Made by a program: the position numbers and the translations under genes. Below are positions 32,769-42,877 of a stretch of 64,000 nucleotides of DNA, one piece after another (positions within the stretch are counted from its first letter, which is position 1; each line of letters opens with the position of its first letter). Under the pieces are notes generated by a model. The model saw only the letters and a list, made by a program, of their open reading frames with translations, was not told where the DNA came from and did no database searches. Source of the stretch: Sphaerisporangium melleum (GTDB taxonomy: Bacteria > Actinomycetota > Actinomycetes > Streptosporangiales > Streptosporangiaceae); contig NZ_BMNT01000021.1 in assembly GCF_014646695.1 (NCBI RefSeq), forward strand, positions 42,020-106,019, read 5' to 3'.

Positions 32769-34067
32769 ATGCGGCGAGGCATCTCGGTCGCGGCGGCAGC
32801 CGCGGCGCTGGCGCTGGCGGTATCCGCCTGCGGCGGCCAGGACACCCCCACCCAGCCGGCCGCTCCGGCCTCGGCCGCCGACCCCGCGGCCGTCTCCGGC
32901 GAGGTCACCTGGTGGGACACCTCGGACGCCACCAACGAGGGGCCCGTCTTCCAGCAGCTGATCACCGACTTCCAGGCGAAGTACCCCAAGATCAAGGTCA
33001 ACTACGTCAACGTGCCCTTCGCCGAGGCGCAGAACAAGTTCAAGACCGCGGCGCAGAGCGGCTCGGGCGCCCCCGACGTGCTGCGGGCCGAGGTCGGCTG
33101 GGTCGCCGAGTTCGCCTCCCTCGGCTACCTCGCCCCGCTGGAGGGCACCCCGGCCCTGGACAAGCCCGAGGACTTCCTGCCGAGCCCCGCCAGCAGCGGG
33201 AAGTACAACGGCAAGACCTACGCCGTGCCGCAGGTCACCGACACCCTCGGCCTGCTGTACAACAAGGAACTGCTGAAGAAGGCCGGCCACGACGCCCCGC
33301 CGAAGACCTTCGCCGAGCTCAAGCAGACCGCCCTGGACGTGAAGTCCAAGGCCGGCGCCGACGGCCTCGCGCTCAACGTCGACGCCTACTTCCTGCTGCC
33401 CTTCATCTACGGCGAGGGCGGCGACCTGCTCGACGTGGCGAGCAAGAAGATCACCGTCGCGGCGCCGCAGGCCGCCGCCGGTGTGAAGATCGTCGAGGAC
33501 CTGATCACGTCGGGCGCCGCGGCCAAGCCCGCCATCCAGGACAGCTACACCAACGCCGAGACCGCCTTCAAGGAAGGCAAGGTCGCGATGATCTTCAACG
33601 GCCCGTGGTCGAACACCGACAACCTGGGCGGCAAGGTCTTCAAGGACAACCCCGACAACTTCGGCATCGCGCCGGTGCCCGCCGGCTCGGCCAAGGCCGG
33701 CGCCCCCACCGGCGGCCACGACTACGCGGTCTACGCGGGGTCGAAGAACCTTCCCGCCTCCTACCTGTTCGTGCAGTTCATGGCCTCGGCCGAGAGCCAG
33801 GCCAAGGTCGCGGGCAAGCTCGGCCTGCTGCCCGCCCGCCCCTCGGCCTACACCCTGCCCGACGCCCAGGCCAACGACATGATCGCCAAGTGGAAGGACC
33901 CCATGGCCGCCGCGGTCGAGCGGCCGTGGATCCCCGAGGGCGGCCAGCTCTTCCAGCCGCTGCTGGAGGGCTACCAGAAGATCGCCGCCGGCCAGCAGGG
34001 CAGCGACGCGGCACTGCAGGACGTGGCCAAGGCCTACCAGGGCATCCTCAAGGGCTGGAGCCTGTGA
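32769..34067 (+). CDS. malE: Maltose/alpha-glucoside-binding lipoprotein of ABC importer
   Basis: The 432-residue protein has a lipoprotein signal peptide (MRRGISVAAAAAALALA, lipobox VSACG) and a family 1 solute-binding fold: VTWWDTSDATNEGPVFQQL, APDVLRAEVGWVAEF, YAVPQVTDTLGLLYNKELL, FNGPWSNTDN, and a C-terminal WKDPMAAAVERPWIPEGGQL. These blocks are typical of maltose/maltodextrin or trehalose binding proteins. It hands sugar to the MalF/MalG permeases encoded directly downstream. AAGGAG lies 9 nt before the ATG. Alpha-glucoside specificity is supported by the GH13 alpha-glucosidase gene in the same operon. Confidence 0.9.
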   Translation: MRRGISVAAAAAALALAVSACGGQDTPTQPAAPASAADPAAVSGEVTWWDTSDATNEGPVFQQLITDFQAKYPKIKVNYVNVPFAEAQNKFKTAAQSGSGAPDVLRAEVGWVAEFASLGYLAPLEGTPALDKPEDFLPSPASSGKYNGKTYAVPQVTDTLGLLYNKELLKKAGHDAPPKTFAELKQTALDVKSKAGADGLALNVDAYFLLPFIYGEGGDLLDVASKKITVAAPQAAAGVKIVEDLITSGAAAKPAIQDSYTNAETAFKEGKVAMIFNGPWSNTDNLGGKVFKDNPDNFGIAPVPAGSAKAGAPTGGHDYAVYAGSKNLPASYLFVQFMASAESQAKVAGKLGLLPARPSAYTLPDAQANDMIAKWKDPMAAAVERPWIPEGGQLFQPLLEGYQKIAAGQQGSDAALQDVAKAYQGILKGWSL

Positions 34068-34070
34068 CCC

Positions 34071-35066
34071 ATGACGACGCAGGTCGTTGACGGCACCGCC
34101 GCGGGCACCCCGGCCCGCGGCGGCGCCCGCCGTCCCAGGGGAGAGGGCAGGGCGGGCCGCTTCCTCGCACGTCACTGGTACGCCTGGGCGATGTGCGCGC
34201 CGGTCGTCGTCGTCACACTGGTGCTGATCGGCTATCCCCTGGTCCGCGGCGTCTACCTCTCCCTCACCGACGCCACCGAGGCCAACATGGGCCGCACGAT
34301 CGGGATGAACACCATCCCCTCGACCTACGAGTTCGTCGGCCTGGCCAACTACACCGCGATCGTCACCTCCGCCGAGTTCCTGTCCCGGCTCGCCTGGACG
34401 ATCACCTGGACCGTCGTCTGCGTAGCCCTGCACTACGGCCTCGGCCTCGGCCTGGCGATGCTGCTCAACCGGCCCCTGCGACTGCGCTCGCTGTACCGCA
34501 TGCTGCTCGTGCTGCCCTGGGCGGTGCCGGCGTTCGTGTCCGCCTTCATCTGGCGTTACCTGCTCAACGGCGAGTTCGGCGTGGTCAACGCCATGCTGCG
34601 CGCCGCCGGCCTGCCCGGCGTCCAGTGGCTGGACGACCCGCTGTGGGCCAAGGCCTCGGTCATCGCCGTCAACGTCTGGCTCGGCGTGCCGTTCATGATG
34701 CTCGCCCTGCTCGGCGGGCTGCAGGCCATCCCCCGCGAGCTCTACGAGGCCGCCGAGGTGGACGGCGCGACCCCCTGGCAGCGGTTCCGCCACATCACCC
34801 TGCCGGGCCTGCGGCCGGTGTCCAGCACCGTCGTGCTGCTCGGCACCATCTGGACCTTCAACCAGTTCCCCGTCATCTTCCTGGTCACCCGGGGCGGCCC
34901 CGGCGGATCCAGCGAGATCCTCGTCACCTACGCCTACCGGCAGGCGTTCGAGGGCATCCGCAACTACTCCGGATCGGCGGCGTGGGGCGTGCTCATCCTC
35001 GTCCTGCTCGTCGTCATGGCCGTCGTCTACCGCCGCGCGCTGCGCCGGCAGGGGGAGGCATGGTGA
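34071..35066 (+). CDS. malF: ABC alpha-glucoside importer permease (MalF-like)
   Basis: The 331-residue permease has about six to seven membrane helices starting near WYAWAMCAPVVVVTLVLIGYP, an extracytoplasmic loop after helix 1 with EANMGRTIGMNTIPSTYEFVG, and the EAA loop ELYEAAEVDGATPWQRFRHITLP that contacts the ATPase. It starts 3 bases after the malE stop and overlaps malG, so the three are one operon. It forms the transport channel with MalG. Confidence 0.92.
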   Translation: MTTQVVDGTAAGTPARGGARRPRGEGRAGRFLARHWYAWAMCAPVVVVTLVLIGYPLVRGVYLSLTDATEANMGRTIGMNTIPSTYEFVGLANYTAIVTSAEFLSRLAWTITWTVVCVALHYGLGLGLAMLLNRPLRLRSLYRMLLVLPWAVPAFVSAFIWRYLLNGEFGVVNAMLRAAGLPGVQWLDDPLWAKASVIAVNVWLGVPFMMLALLGGLQAIPRELYEAAEVDGATPWQRFRHITLPGLRPVSSTVVLLGTIWTFNQFPVIFLVTRGGPGGSSEILVTYAYRQAFEGIRNYSGSAAWGVLILVLLVVMAVVYRRALRRQGEAW

Positions 35067-35941
35067 GCACCCTCACCCGGGCGACCGGCCCGCGCACCCG
35101 CACCCACGGCCGCGGCGCGCGCGGCCCCGCCAGGTCGGCGGCCCTGCACGCCACGCTGATCGCCGCGAGCCTCGTCGCGGTCTTCCCCGTCGCCTGGCTG
35201 GTGCTGACCTCGCTCAAACCGCGGGACGCCTGGCAGTCCTCCACCGTGGAACTGTTCAACAGCCCCAGCCTGGACAACTACCTGCAGGTGCTCACCCAGA
35301 CCGCCTTCCTCCGCTGGCTGTTCAACTCGCTGCTGGTGGCGGCGATGACCACCGTCCTCGGCGTGGTGCTCGCCGCCACCACCGGCTACGCGGTCAGCCG
35401 GTTCCGCTTCCCCGGCCACCGCTCCATCATGTGGATGCTGCTGATCACGCAGATGTTCCCCGTGGCCATCCTCATCGTGCCGATCTACAACCTGCTCGCC
35501 GGCCTCGGGCTGATCAACCAGTTCCCCGGCCTGGTCGTCGCCTACCTCACCTCGACCGTGCCGTTCTGCGCGTGGATGATGAAGGGGTACTTCGACACCG
35601 TCCCGGTGGAGATCGACGAGGCGGGACGGGTGGACGGGCTCACCCCCTTCGGCACCTTCTGGCGGCTCATCCTGCCGCTGTCCAAGCCGGGCCTGGCCGT
35701 CGCCGCGTTCTACTCCTTCATCACCGCCTGGGCGGAGGTCGCCTACGCCACCGCCTTCATGACCGGCGACGACAAGTACACGCTGGCGGTCGGCCTCGGC
35801 CAGTTCGTCGGCCAGCACAAGGCCGAGTGGGGCCTGCTCACCGCCTCCTCGGTGCTGATCGCCGCGCCGGCCGCGGTGGTCTTCCTGCTCGTCCAGCGCC
35901 ACCTGGTCACCGGTCTCACCGCCGGCGCCACCAAGTCCTGA
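35063..35941 (+). CDS. malG: ABC alpha-glucoside importer permease (MalG-like)
   Basis: The 292-residue permease has six membrane helices and the EAA loop EIDEAGRVDGLTPFGTFWRLILP. The GTG at 35063 overlaps the malF stop in a GTGA, the same coupling used elsewhere in the window; the ATG one codon earlier is the alternative, but GGGGGAGG then lies only 1 nt away. The C-terminus RHLVTGLTAGATKS is typical for MalG proteins. It pairs with MalF. Confidence 0.92.
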   Translation: MSTLTRATGPRTRTHGRGARGPARSAALHATLIAASLVAVFPVAWLVLTSLKPRDAWQSSTVELFNSPSLDNYLQVLTQTAFLRWLFNSLLVAAMTTVLGVVLAATTGYAVSRFRFPGHRSIMWMLLITQMFPVAILIVPIYNLLAGLGLINQFPGLVVAYLTSTVPFCAWMMKGYFDTVPVEIDEAGRVDGLTPFGTFWRLILPLSKPGLAVAAFYSFITAWAEVAYATAFMTGDDKYTLAVGLGQFVGQHKAEWGLLTASSVLIAAPAAVVFLLVQRHLVTGLTAGATKS

Positions 35942-35984
35942 CCGCCTCGGCGCGACGGCCGAACCTACAGAATCGGGGATCCCC

Positions 35985-37601
<1,617 letters not shown>

Positions 37602-37611
37602 AGTAACGGCC

Positions 37612-38637
37612 ATGAACGGCAACGCGCGGCTCGCCGACATCGCGGCCCAGGCGGGGGTCAGCGAGGCCACGGTCAGCCGCGTCCTCAACGGCAAGTCGGG
37701 GGTGTCGGCGCGGACCCGCCAGCTCGTGCTCACCGCGCTCGACCTGGTCGGCTACGAACGCCCGCAGCGCCTGCGCCAGCGCAGCAACGGCCTCATCGGG
37801 CTGGTCACCCCCGAGCTGGACAACCCGATCTTCCCGGCGTTCGCCCAGGCCATCGAGAAGTCCCTGACCCAGCACGGCTACACCCCCGTGCTGTGCACCC
37901 AGAGCCCGGGCGGCGCCCCTGAGGACGAGTACACCGAGCTGCTGCTCGAACGGGATGTCAGCGGCATCATCTTCGTCTCGGGCCTGCACGCCGACACCAC
38001 CGCCCGCATGGACCGCTACACCCGGCTCACCGACCGCGGCCTGCCGATCGTCCTGGTGGACGGCTACAGCGAGCACATCGCCGCGCCGTTCATCTCACCC
38101 GACGACCGCCTGGCCGCCCGCCTGGCCGTGCAGCACCTGGTCGACCTCGGCCACGAGCGCATCGGCCTCGCCCTCGGCCAGCGGCGGTTCGTCCCGGTCA
38201 TCCGCAAGATCGAGGGCTTCACCCAGGCGATGGCGCAGTTGCTCGGCCCGTCCGACCCCGAGGAGCTCATCCAGCACTCGCTGTTCTCGGTCGAGGGCGG
38301 CCAGGCCGCGGCGTCGGCCCTGATCGACCGGGGCTGCACCGGCATCGTCTGCGCCAGCGACCTCATGGCGCTCGGCGCGATCCGCGCCGCCCGCGAGCGC
38401 GGGCTGACGGTCCCGGGAGACGTCTCGGTCGTCGGGTTCGACGACTCGCCGCTCATCGCCTTCACCGACCCGCCGCTCACCACCGTCCGCAAGCCCATCG
38501 GCCCCATGGCGACCGCCGCGGTGCAGACGCTGCTCGAGGAGATCGGCGGAGCCCCGCCCAAGAACGTCGAGCTGATCTTCCAGCCCGAGCTCGTGGTCCG
38601 CGGCTCCACCGGCTCCGGCCCCCTCGTCAACCGCTGA
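37612..38637 (+). CDS. LacI-family repressor of the alpha-glucoside operon
   Basis: The 341-residue regulator has the LacI helix-turn-helix RLADIAAQAGVSEATVSRVL (residues 6-25), the hinge segment and a sugar-binding domain ending GDVSVVGFDDSPLIAFTDPPLTTV. Its place directly after aglA makes it the probable MalR-like or AglR-like regulator of malEFG-aglA. The ATG at 37612 is chosen because TAGAGT (37599-37604) lies 7 nt before it, so the gene may also be read from its own leaderless promoter located inside the end of aglA; another ATG at 37594 overlaps the aglA stop region. The ligand is unknown, probably maltose or glucose. Confidence 0.87.
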   Translation: MNGNARLADIAAQAGVSEATVSRVLNGKSGVSARTRQLVLTALDLVGYERPQRLRQRSNGLIGLVTPELDNPIFPAFAQAIEKSLTQHGYTPVLCTQSPGGAPEDEYTELLLERDVSGIIFVSGLHADTTARMDRYTRLTDRGLPIVLVDGYSEHIAAPFISPDDRLAARLAVQHLVDLGHERIGLALGQRRFVPVIRKIEGFTQAMAQLLGPSDPEELIQHSLFSVEGGQAAASALIDRGCTGIVCASDLMALGAIRAARERGLTVPGDVSVVGFDDSPLIAFTDPPLTTVRKPIGPMATAAVQTLLEEIGGAPPKNVELIFQPELVVRGSTGSGPLVNR

Positions 38638-38703
38638 CACCGCGCCGCCGCCCCGGTGCCGGGTCTGCTCATCTTCGCCTCGCCGATCTCGCGGTGGGTC
38701 AGG

Positions 38704-38729
38704 CGGCCCGGGCCGGAACGCCCGGGCCG
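38704..38729. terminator. Bidirectional terminator between LacI gene and DA1-like gene
   Basis: A perfect 9-bp stem CGGCCCGGG/CCCGGGCCG (38704-38712 with 38721-38729) with an 8-nt loop lies in the convergent gap, right next to the stop of the minus-strand peptidase gene. Confidence 0.6.
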
Positions 38730-38733
38730 GAGG

Positions 38734-39684
38734 TCACTGCCTGAAGTGGCCCACCGGGTTGAATCCCGGGTTCTTGGCCATGAGGTTCAGGGCCTTCATG
38801 TTCCCGCCGTACACGGCGCCCTGTTGGGCATGCATGTAGGCGATGCGCTGCTCGGCCTCCTGCCCGAGGGGTCCGCCCTCCTCCTGCAGGTCCTTCAGGC
38901 GCTGCAGCGCGACGTAGTTGCAGAAGCCCTCGACGAGCGGCTTGGCCTCCAGACCCTCCTCGAAGATCCAGATGTGGGTCAGCTCGTGGGTCAGGGTCTC
39001 CAGGAACGCCGGCTTGCGCATGCCGGCGAGTACCTTGATCGTGTATGACTTGATCACGACCTTGGTCCCGGTCTTCTCGCCCGAGCGGACGCACGCCCCT
39101 GTCTGGATCCCCTTCTCGGTGGCGCCGGCCAGCCCGGAGGCGGGCACGAGTTCGACGGTGAAGCCCGGGATGTCCTGCGGGAACTTCCCGCCGTACTTGG
39201 CGAACCACGAGGTGATCCATGCCCGCGTCGTGGGCACGAGGGTGAGGAGGTCGTTGTCGGTCACCGGCGCCGCCGAGCAGTACCCGCAGCGGGCGTCGTC
39301 GGCGGCGACGAGCGTGGCGCCGCGCAGCGCACGCTGCTGGTCCGCCCGGTACGCGGGCGTCTGGCAGGCTCGGCATCTGTCGGCCTTCGCGCAGTTGGCG
39401 CACATCGTCAACAGCGAATACGGGTTGGGCTCATTGTGCGGTGCCACGAGGCGGGGTTTGGCGGTGTAATTCATCTCCTTGAAGTAGGTGGTCGTGCCCA
39501 CCGTGAGCAGAGTGGTGTCCGGAGGGCACCCGTCGCACCAGGTCTTGGGCTCGGCGTCGTGTTTCTGGCAGAGCGGCACGGGGGGAAGTTCGTTGACGCC
39601 GTTGTACTGCCGGACCGGCGGCTCTCCGTCGTCGAAGAAACATAATACTTTGGGTTGCATGGCTCTCCAGCCTGGGACGTACAT
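38734..39684 (-). CDS. Zinc-finger (LIM-like) plus DA1-like metallopeptidase
   Basis: The 316-residue protein has ten Cys/His zinc ligands in its first half: C39-H42, C50-C53, C95-C98, C104-C107 and C133-C136, in the spacing of LIM or other treble-clef domains. The C-terminal half is a gluzincin-like peptidase with THELTH (HExxH, 233-237) and a downstream VEGFCNYVA where Glu252 is the likely third ligand. This HExxH ... VEGxC arrangement is that of the DA1 family; plant DA1 is a ubiquitin-activated LIM peptidase. No signal peptide, so it acts inside the cell. The ATG at 39684 is chosen because GGAG lies 7 nt before it; an ATG at 39726 has no RBS. It follows the SPFH gene by 127 bases. Substrate unknown. 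Confidence 0.75.
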   Translation of the reverse strand: MYVPGWRAMQPKVLCFFDDGEPPVRQYNGVNELPPVPLCQKHDAEPKTWCDGCPPDTTLLTVGTTTYFKEMNYTAKPRLVAPHNEPNPYSLLTMCANCAKADRCRACQTPAYRADQQRALRGATLVAADDARCGYCSAAPVTDNDLLTLVPTTRAWITSWFAKYGGKFPQDIPGFTVELVPASGLAGATEKGIQTGACVRSGEKTGTKVVIKSYTIKVLAGMRKPAFLETLTHELTHIWIFEEGLEAKPLVEGFCNYVALQRLKDLQEEGGPLGQEAEQRIAYMHAQQGAVYGGNMKALNLMAKNPGFNPVGHFRQ

Positions 39685-39811
39685 TCCGTTTCTCCGCCGT
39701 ATGGAGATGCTGTCAATCTGGCACATCCCATGAATGGAGGCAAGACATGTATTTTCCGGTTATGGCAATCGCCCGTACCGCTGTTTTTGTAGTGAAAGCC
39801 GCTTTCCGGAC

Positions 39812-41431
39812 TTACCCCCTTCCGGTATCGCCGCCCCGCCGGAGTGGGACGGTCCACTCGCCCGGATCGTCGACGTCGATCGCGCCGTCTTCCAGTGGGG
39901 CGGGCCCGCCGGAGCCGCCCTGAGCCGGGTCACGCGCGATCTCTACGCGGTGCTGCCCTTCGACCTGCGGGTACTGGCGGCGCAGCGCGTTGTTGATCAG
40001 GTCCTGTGCGGCGGAGAGCGGCATGTACTGGAGCAGGGCCTGGGCGTCGGTGCCGACGTACTGCGGGACGTTCATCTTGGCGAGCTCGGCGAGGAACTGG
40101 TTGAGGGCGACGGTGTCCTTGCCCAGGATGCGCACCTGCTCCTCCAGCTTGACGACCGCGAGCTTCTCCCGCTCGCGGTCCAGGCCGATCTCGATGCGGG
40201 TGGTCTTCGCGGCGAGTTCGGCGCTGGTGTACCGGTGACGCAGCATCTCCTGGCGTTCGCGCTCGTCGGCGATGGACCGGCGCAGCTCGTCGAGGGTCGT
40301 CCCTTCCGGCTCGAACTCGCTGAGAGTGGTGCTGATCGCCTCCACGTCCCACTCGCTGAGGGCGTCGCGCACGAGCTTTTCCAGGTTGAGGCGGACCTCC
40401 TCGCCGTTGGCGAGAAAGTCCATGATCGTGTACCCGGCCTGAGCCCGGTGGAAGTACCCCTCCACGGTGGGGGCGAGAACCTTGTCGACGAACCGGCGGA
40501 CCGGCCCCGACTCGGCGTCCGCTCCGAGCCGGCTGACCAGGCCGGGCGCGGCCTTCGCCGGGATGCGGATGGTCTGTGTCATGTCGATGCGAATCCAGTA
40601 ACCCTCGACGTTGATGCGGATCTGTCCCAGGGCGGAGTCGAAGTTGGTGGTGGGTTTGGTCCACTTCGACCACTCCAGGACGATGACCCGGGTGGGGATC
40701 TTGATGATCTGGGCGAACCAGGGATTGATCCGATAGCGGCCCCGGCTGAGGGTCTGCTCCTGGGCGCCGCGCTGCCCGCCGCCGGCGAGGAACACCGCGG
40801 GTAACTGGAAGTCCTCGTGCCCGGGCACCCGGTGGCCGACCGAGCCCTCCTCCTCGGGCGCCTCGCCCTCGCGGACCACGACCACCCCGGCCGAGCCCTC
40901 CGGGATCTCGACCTCTCTGAGATCGTCGGCCGTCAGGTCGTCCCGCCCGGTGCCCACCGTGTCCACGGTGATCACCTCGAACAGGCGGGTGTTGACGGCG
41001 TAGGAGGCGTCGCCGGGCAGGACGCCCGGCTGCCTGCCTTTCTCGCCGCCGCCGGCGAGAAAGGCGGCGCCGTCCTCGAAACCGGCGCAGGCGACCGCGG
41101 CGCACAGGCTCCGGGTGAGCGGCGGCGGGGCGCCGTCCTTGGCGATGACCAGGCCGATCGTGCCCGGAGGGACGGACGTGCGCGGCACGTTCTCGACCCG
41201 GTAGAGGAACGCCGGCCGCAGGTAGACCCGATCGGGGCGCAAAGTGTCGGCCTGATAGCCGGGGGAGGAGGGATGGACCCGGATCTCGCGGTCGCGGTCG
41301 TCGCGATGGACGACGCCGTACCGCCGGTAGACGACGCCGACGTGGCCGGGCGGCACCCGCACCGTGCTCCGGGCGAGGTAGACGACGGCCGCGACGAGCA
41401 GGATCGCCACGATCAGGAGGAGAATCGGCAT
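39812..41431 (-). CDS. SPFH/band-7 domain membrane protein
   Basis: The 539-residue protein begins with one membrane helix (PILLLIVAILLVAAVVYLA) followed by VRVPPGHVGVVYRRYG, the entry of SPFH/stomatin-like domains. Two repeats of an FLAGGGxxG segment (about residues 123-130 and 219-226) lie between GDASYAVNTRLFEV and GRYRINPWFAQII, each pair resembling the P-G-x-y-x-I/v-N-p strand of flotillin-like proteins. A coiled coil (about 365-450, RRSIADERERQEMLRHRYTS ...) allows oligomerisation, and the C-terminus is acidic. Such proteins build membrane microdomain cages that host or restrain partners. It starts one base after the TIR-GUN4 stop, so the two are co-translated. The role here is inferred: scaffold for the TIR and peptidase proteins. 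Confidence 0.8.
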   Translation of the reverse strand: MPILLLIVAILLVAAVVYLARSTVRVPPGHVGVVYRRYGVVHRDDRDREIRVHPSSPGYQADTLRPDRVYLRPAFLYRVENVPRTSVPPGTIGLVIAKDGAPPPLTRSLCAAVACAGFEDGAAFLAGGGEKGRQPGVLPGDASYAVNTRLFEVITVDTVGTGRDDLTADDLREVEIPEGSAGVVVVREGEAPEEEGSVGHRVPGHEDFQLPAVFLAGGGQRGAQEQTLSRGRYRINPWFAQIIKIPTRVIVLEWSKWTKPTTNFDSALGQIRINVEGYWIRIDMTQTIRIPAKAAPGLVSRLGADAESGPVRRFVDKVLAPTVEGYFHRAQAGYTIMDFLANGEEVRLNLEKLVRDALSEWDVEAISTTLSEFEPEGTTLDELRRSIADERERQEMLRHRYTSAELAAKTTRIEIGLDREREKLAVVKLEEQVRILGKDTVALNQFLAELAKMNVPQYVGTDAQALLQYMPLSAAQDLINNALRRQYPQVEGQHRVEIARDPAQGGSGGPAPLEDGAIDVDDPGEWTVPLRRGGDTGRG

Positions 41432-41432
41432 G

Positions 41433-42404
41433 TCACGTACCGCCTTGTCCGCGTAGTCGCAGGTGCACCGCCATCACCGTCTGCCGCCACCTGGCGTGCC
41501 AGCCCTTGTGCGCTTCGATCTGCGGGTTGCGCAGCGTCGGGAAGAAGCCGTGCGGGTAGGGCGCGGGCGGGACGAACTCCCCGTACGGAGGGATCGCCCT
41601 CCGGTCGCGGAGCCAGCCGAGCGAGTCCGCCAGCGCGTAGAAGTCGCCCGCCTGGCCCGCCGGAGTGCCCGGGGGCGGTCCAGGGTGGACGCCGAGCTGA
41701 GCGCGGAAGCCCTGCGTGCCGCCCGAGCGCTCCGCCCAGGCCGCGTCGATCTCCCCGAGCAGGCCGTAGGACAGCCGCGCCCCGTCGCCGCGGCGCAGGC
41801 CGCCGTCGGCGAGCCGTCCGGCGGGTGCCAGCAGCAGCGAGGTCGTGAGGATGTCGGCATGCTCGACGCGGCCGTCGAACAGACAGGCCCGCAGCTTGCG
41901 CAGCGACGCCTCGTCCGTGGGCCGGGACGCGGGAGCCGCGCTCGGCGGCGCCGGAGGCAGCCAGGTGTGCCGGGTCGCGGGGGAGTAGGCGTCGCGGACG
42001 CGGTGGAGCAGGCCGAGCGTGCGCTCGTCGAGCAGCGTGCCACCCCTGGCGTCGAAGTAGTGGGTCGAGGCGAGCAGGAAGAACCGCTCACCGCTGAGCA
42101 GGATCGGGATGATCAGGCGGTCGTGCAGCTGTGCTTCGAGGACCTCCCGTTCCACCCATTCCGATTCCTGCGACGCGCCCGACATCACGACGATGACGCC
42201 GAGCGCGCGGGTGATCATGTTTCGGGTGTCCCGGGCGAACCGGCTCCCGACCACCAGGTGCGCGTCGTACCAGATCGGAAGGCCGGCCTCCTCGAGTTGC
42301 CCGGCCAGCCGTTTCACGTACCCCGTGTCGTTGCGGGAGTACGAGATGAAGAAGGAGGGCTTGTCGCTTTCGGCAAAGTTCAAGTCGTCCGCCAGGTAAG
42401 CCAA
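41433..42404 (-). CDS. TIR-GUN4 fusion protein
   Basis: Residues about 16-140 form a TIR domain: FFISYSRNDTGYVKRLAGQL, PIWYD, and the SxWVxxE motif (Ser81, Trp83, Glu87) that carries the NAD-cleaving glutamate in enzymatic TIRs. Residues about 165-312 match GUN4, the tetrapyrrole-binding domain of chlorophyll and stress signalling: LRKLRACLFDGRVEHADILT, LLGEIDAAWAERSGGTQGF, DFYALADSLGWL and APYPHGFFP follow the GUN4 order (LL..G.W.eAD..T; id.lW...S.GrFGF; F...vGW; aP.GhlP). A Pro/Ala-rich linker joins the two. It may sense a porphyrin and trigger NAD loss or signalling. The start is uncertain: TTG at 42404 or TTG at 42383. It heads the set with the SPFH and DA1-like genes. Confidence 0.78.
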   Translation of the reverse strand: MAYLADDLNFAESDKPSFFISYSRNDTGYVKRLAGQLEEAGLPIWYDAHLVVGSRFARDTRNMITRALGVIVVMSGASQESEWVEREVLEAQLHDRLIIPILLSGERFFLLASTHYFDARGGTLLDERTLGLLHRVRDAYSPATRHTWLPPAPPSAAPASRPTDEASLRKLRACLFDGRVEHADILTTSLLLAPAGRLADGGLRRGDGARLSYGLLGEIDAAWAERSGGTQGFRAQLGVHPGPPPGTPAGQAGDFYALADSLGWLRDRRAIPPYGEFVPPAPYPHGFFPTLRNPQIEAHKGWHARWRQTVMAVHLRLRGQGGT

Positions 42405-42877
42405 TGCGGTAATTGCAAGATCGAAGAGCCCCGTCCCCCGTGGCGGGCCATTGCCGAAATCCTACGTTTGCCGCGGCTTTCGCGAGCGCTCGCCGCCGGA
42501 AATCCTGGTTAACCCGTACGCCCGTTGTGGAGTTTGGCCGGATATGTACTAAAGAAGAAAAAAGTCGGGATTCGCGGCCGATCGCCGCGGCGCTCGCGCC
42601 ACGCGAATTTCACCGGCCGGAACCCTGACGCCGACCGTGTGCTCAACGCCGGCGTCCGCATCGGAGAGGTTCGCGGGCTTTCCGCGATCGCTGCCGGAGC
42701 TCCTACCGGGGACCGAGGGCAGGCCGGACGTCCCCGGACGACGGCCGTAGAGTGATCTCCGGCCGATCGCGCCCGGCCGTGCGGCGCGGAGAAGCCGAAG
42801 GGAAGCGGAGACGCCATGCGCCGGTGGCCTGCCCGCCCATGCGGGCGCGGGGAGGTCACGGCCGAGAGGAGACGGCC
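42405..42877. other. Divergent intergenic region between TIR-GUN4 and PfkB genes
   Basis: This 473-base gap contains an A-rich stretch (about 42535-42562, with ACTAAAGAAGAAAAAAG) that is unusually AT-rich for this genome and may hold the minus-strand promoter (TACATA-like box), a GGTTAACC palindrome near 42508, and a TAGAGT -10 box (42748-42753) for the plus-strand kinase gene. No gene is supported in it. Confidence 0.5.
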
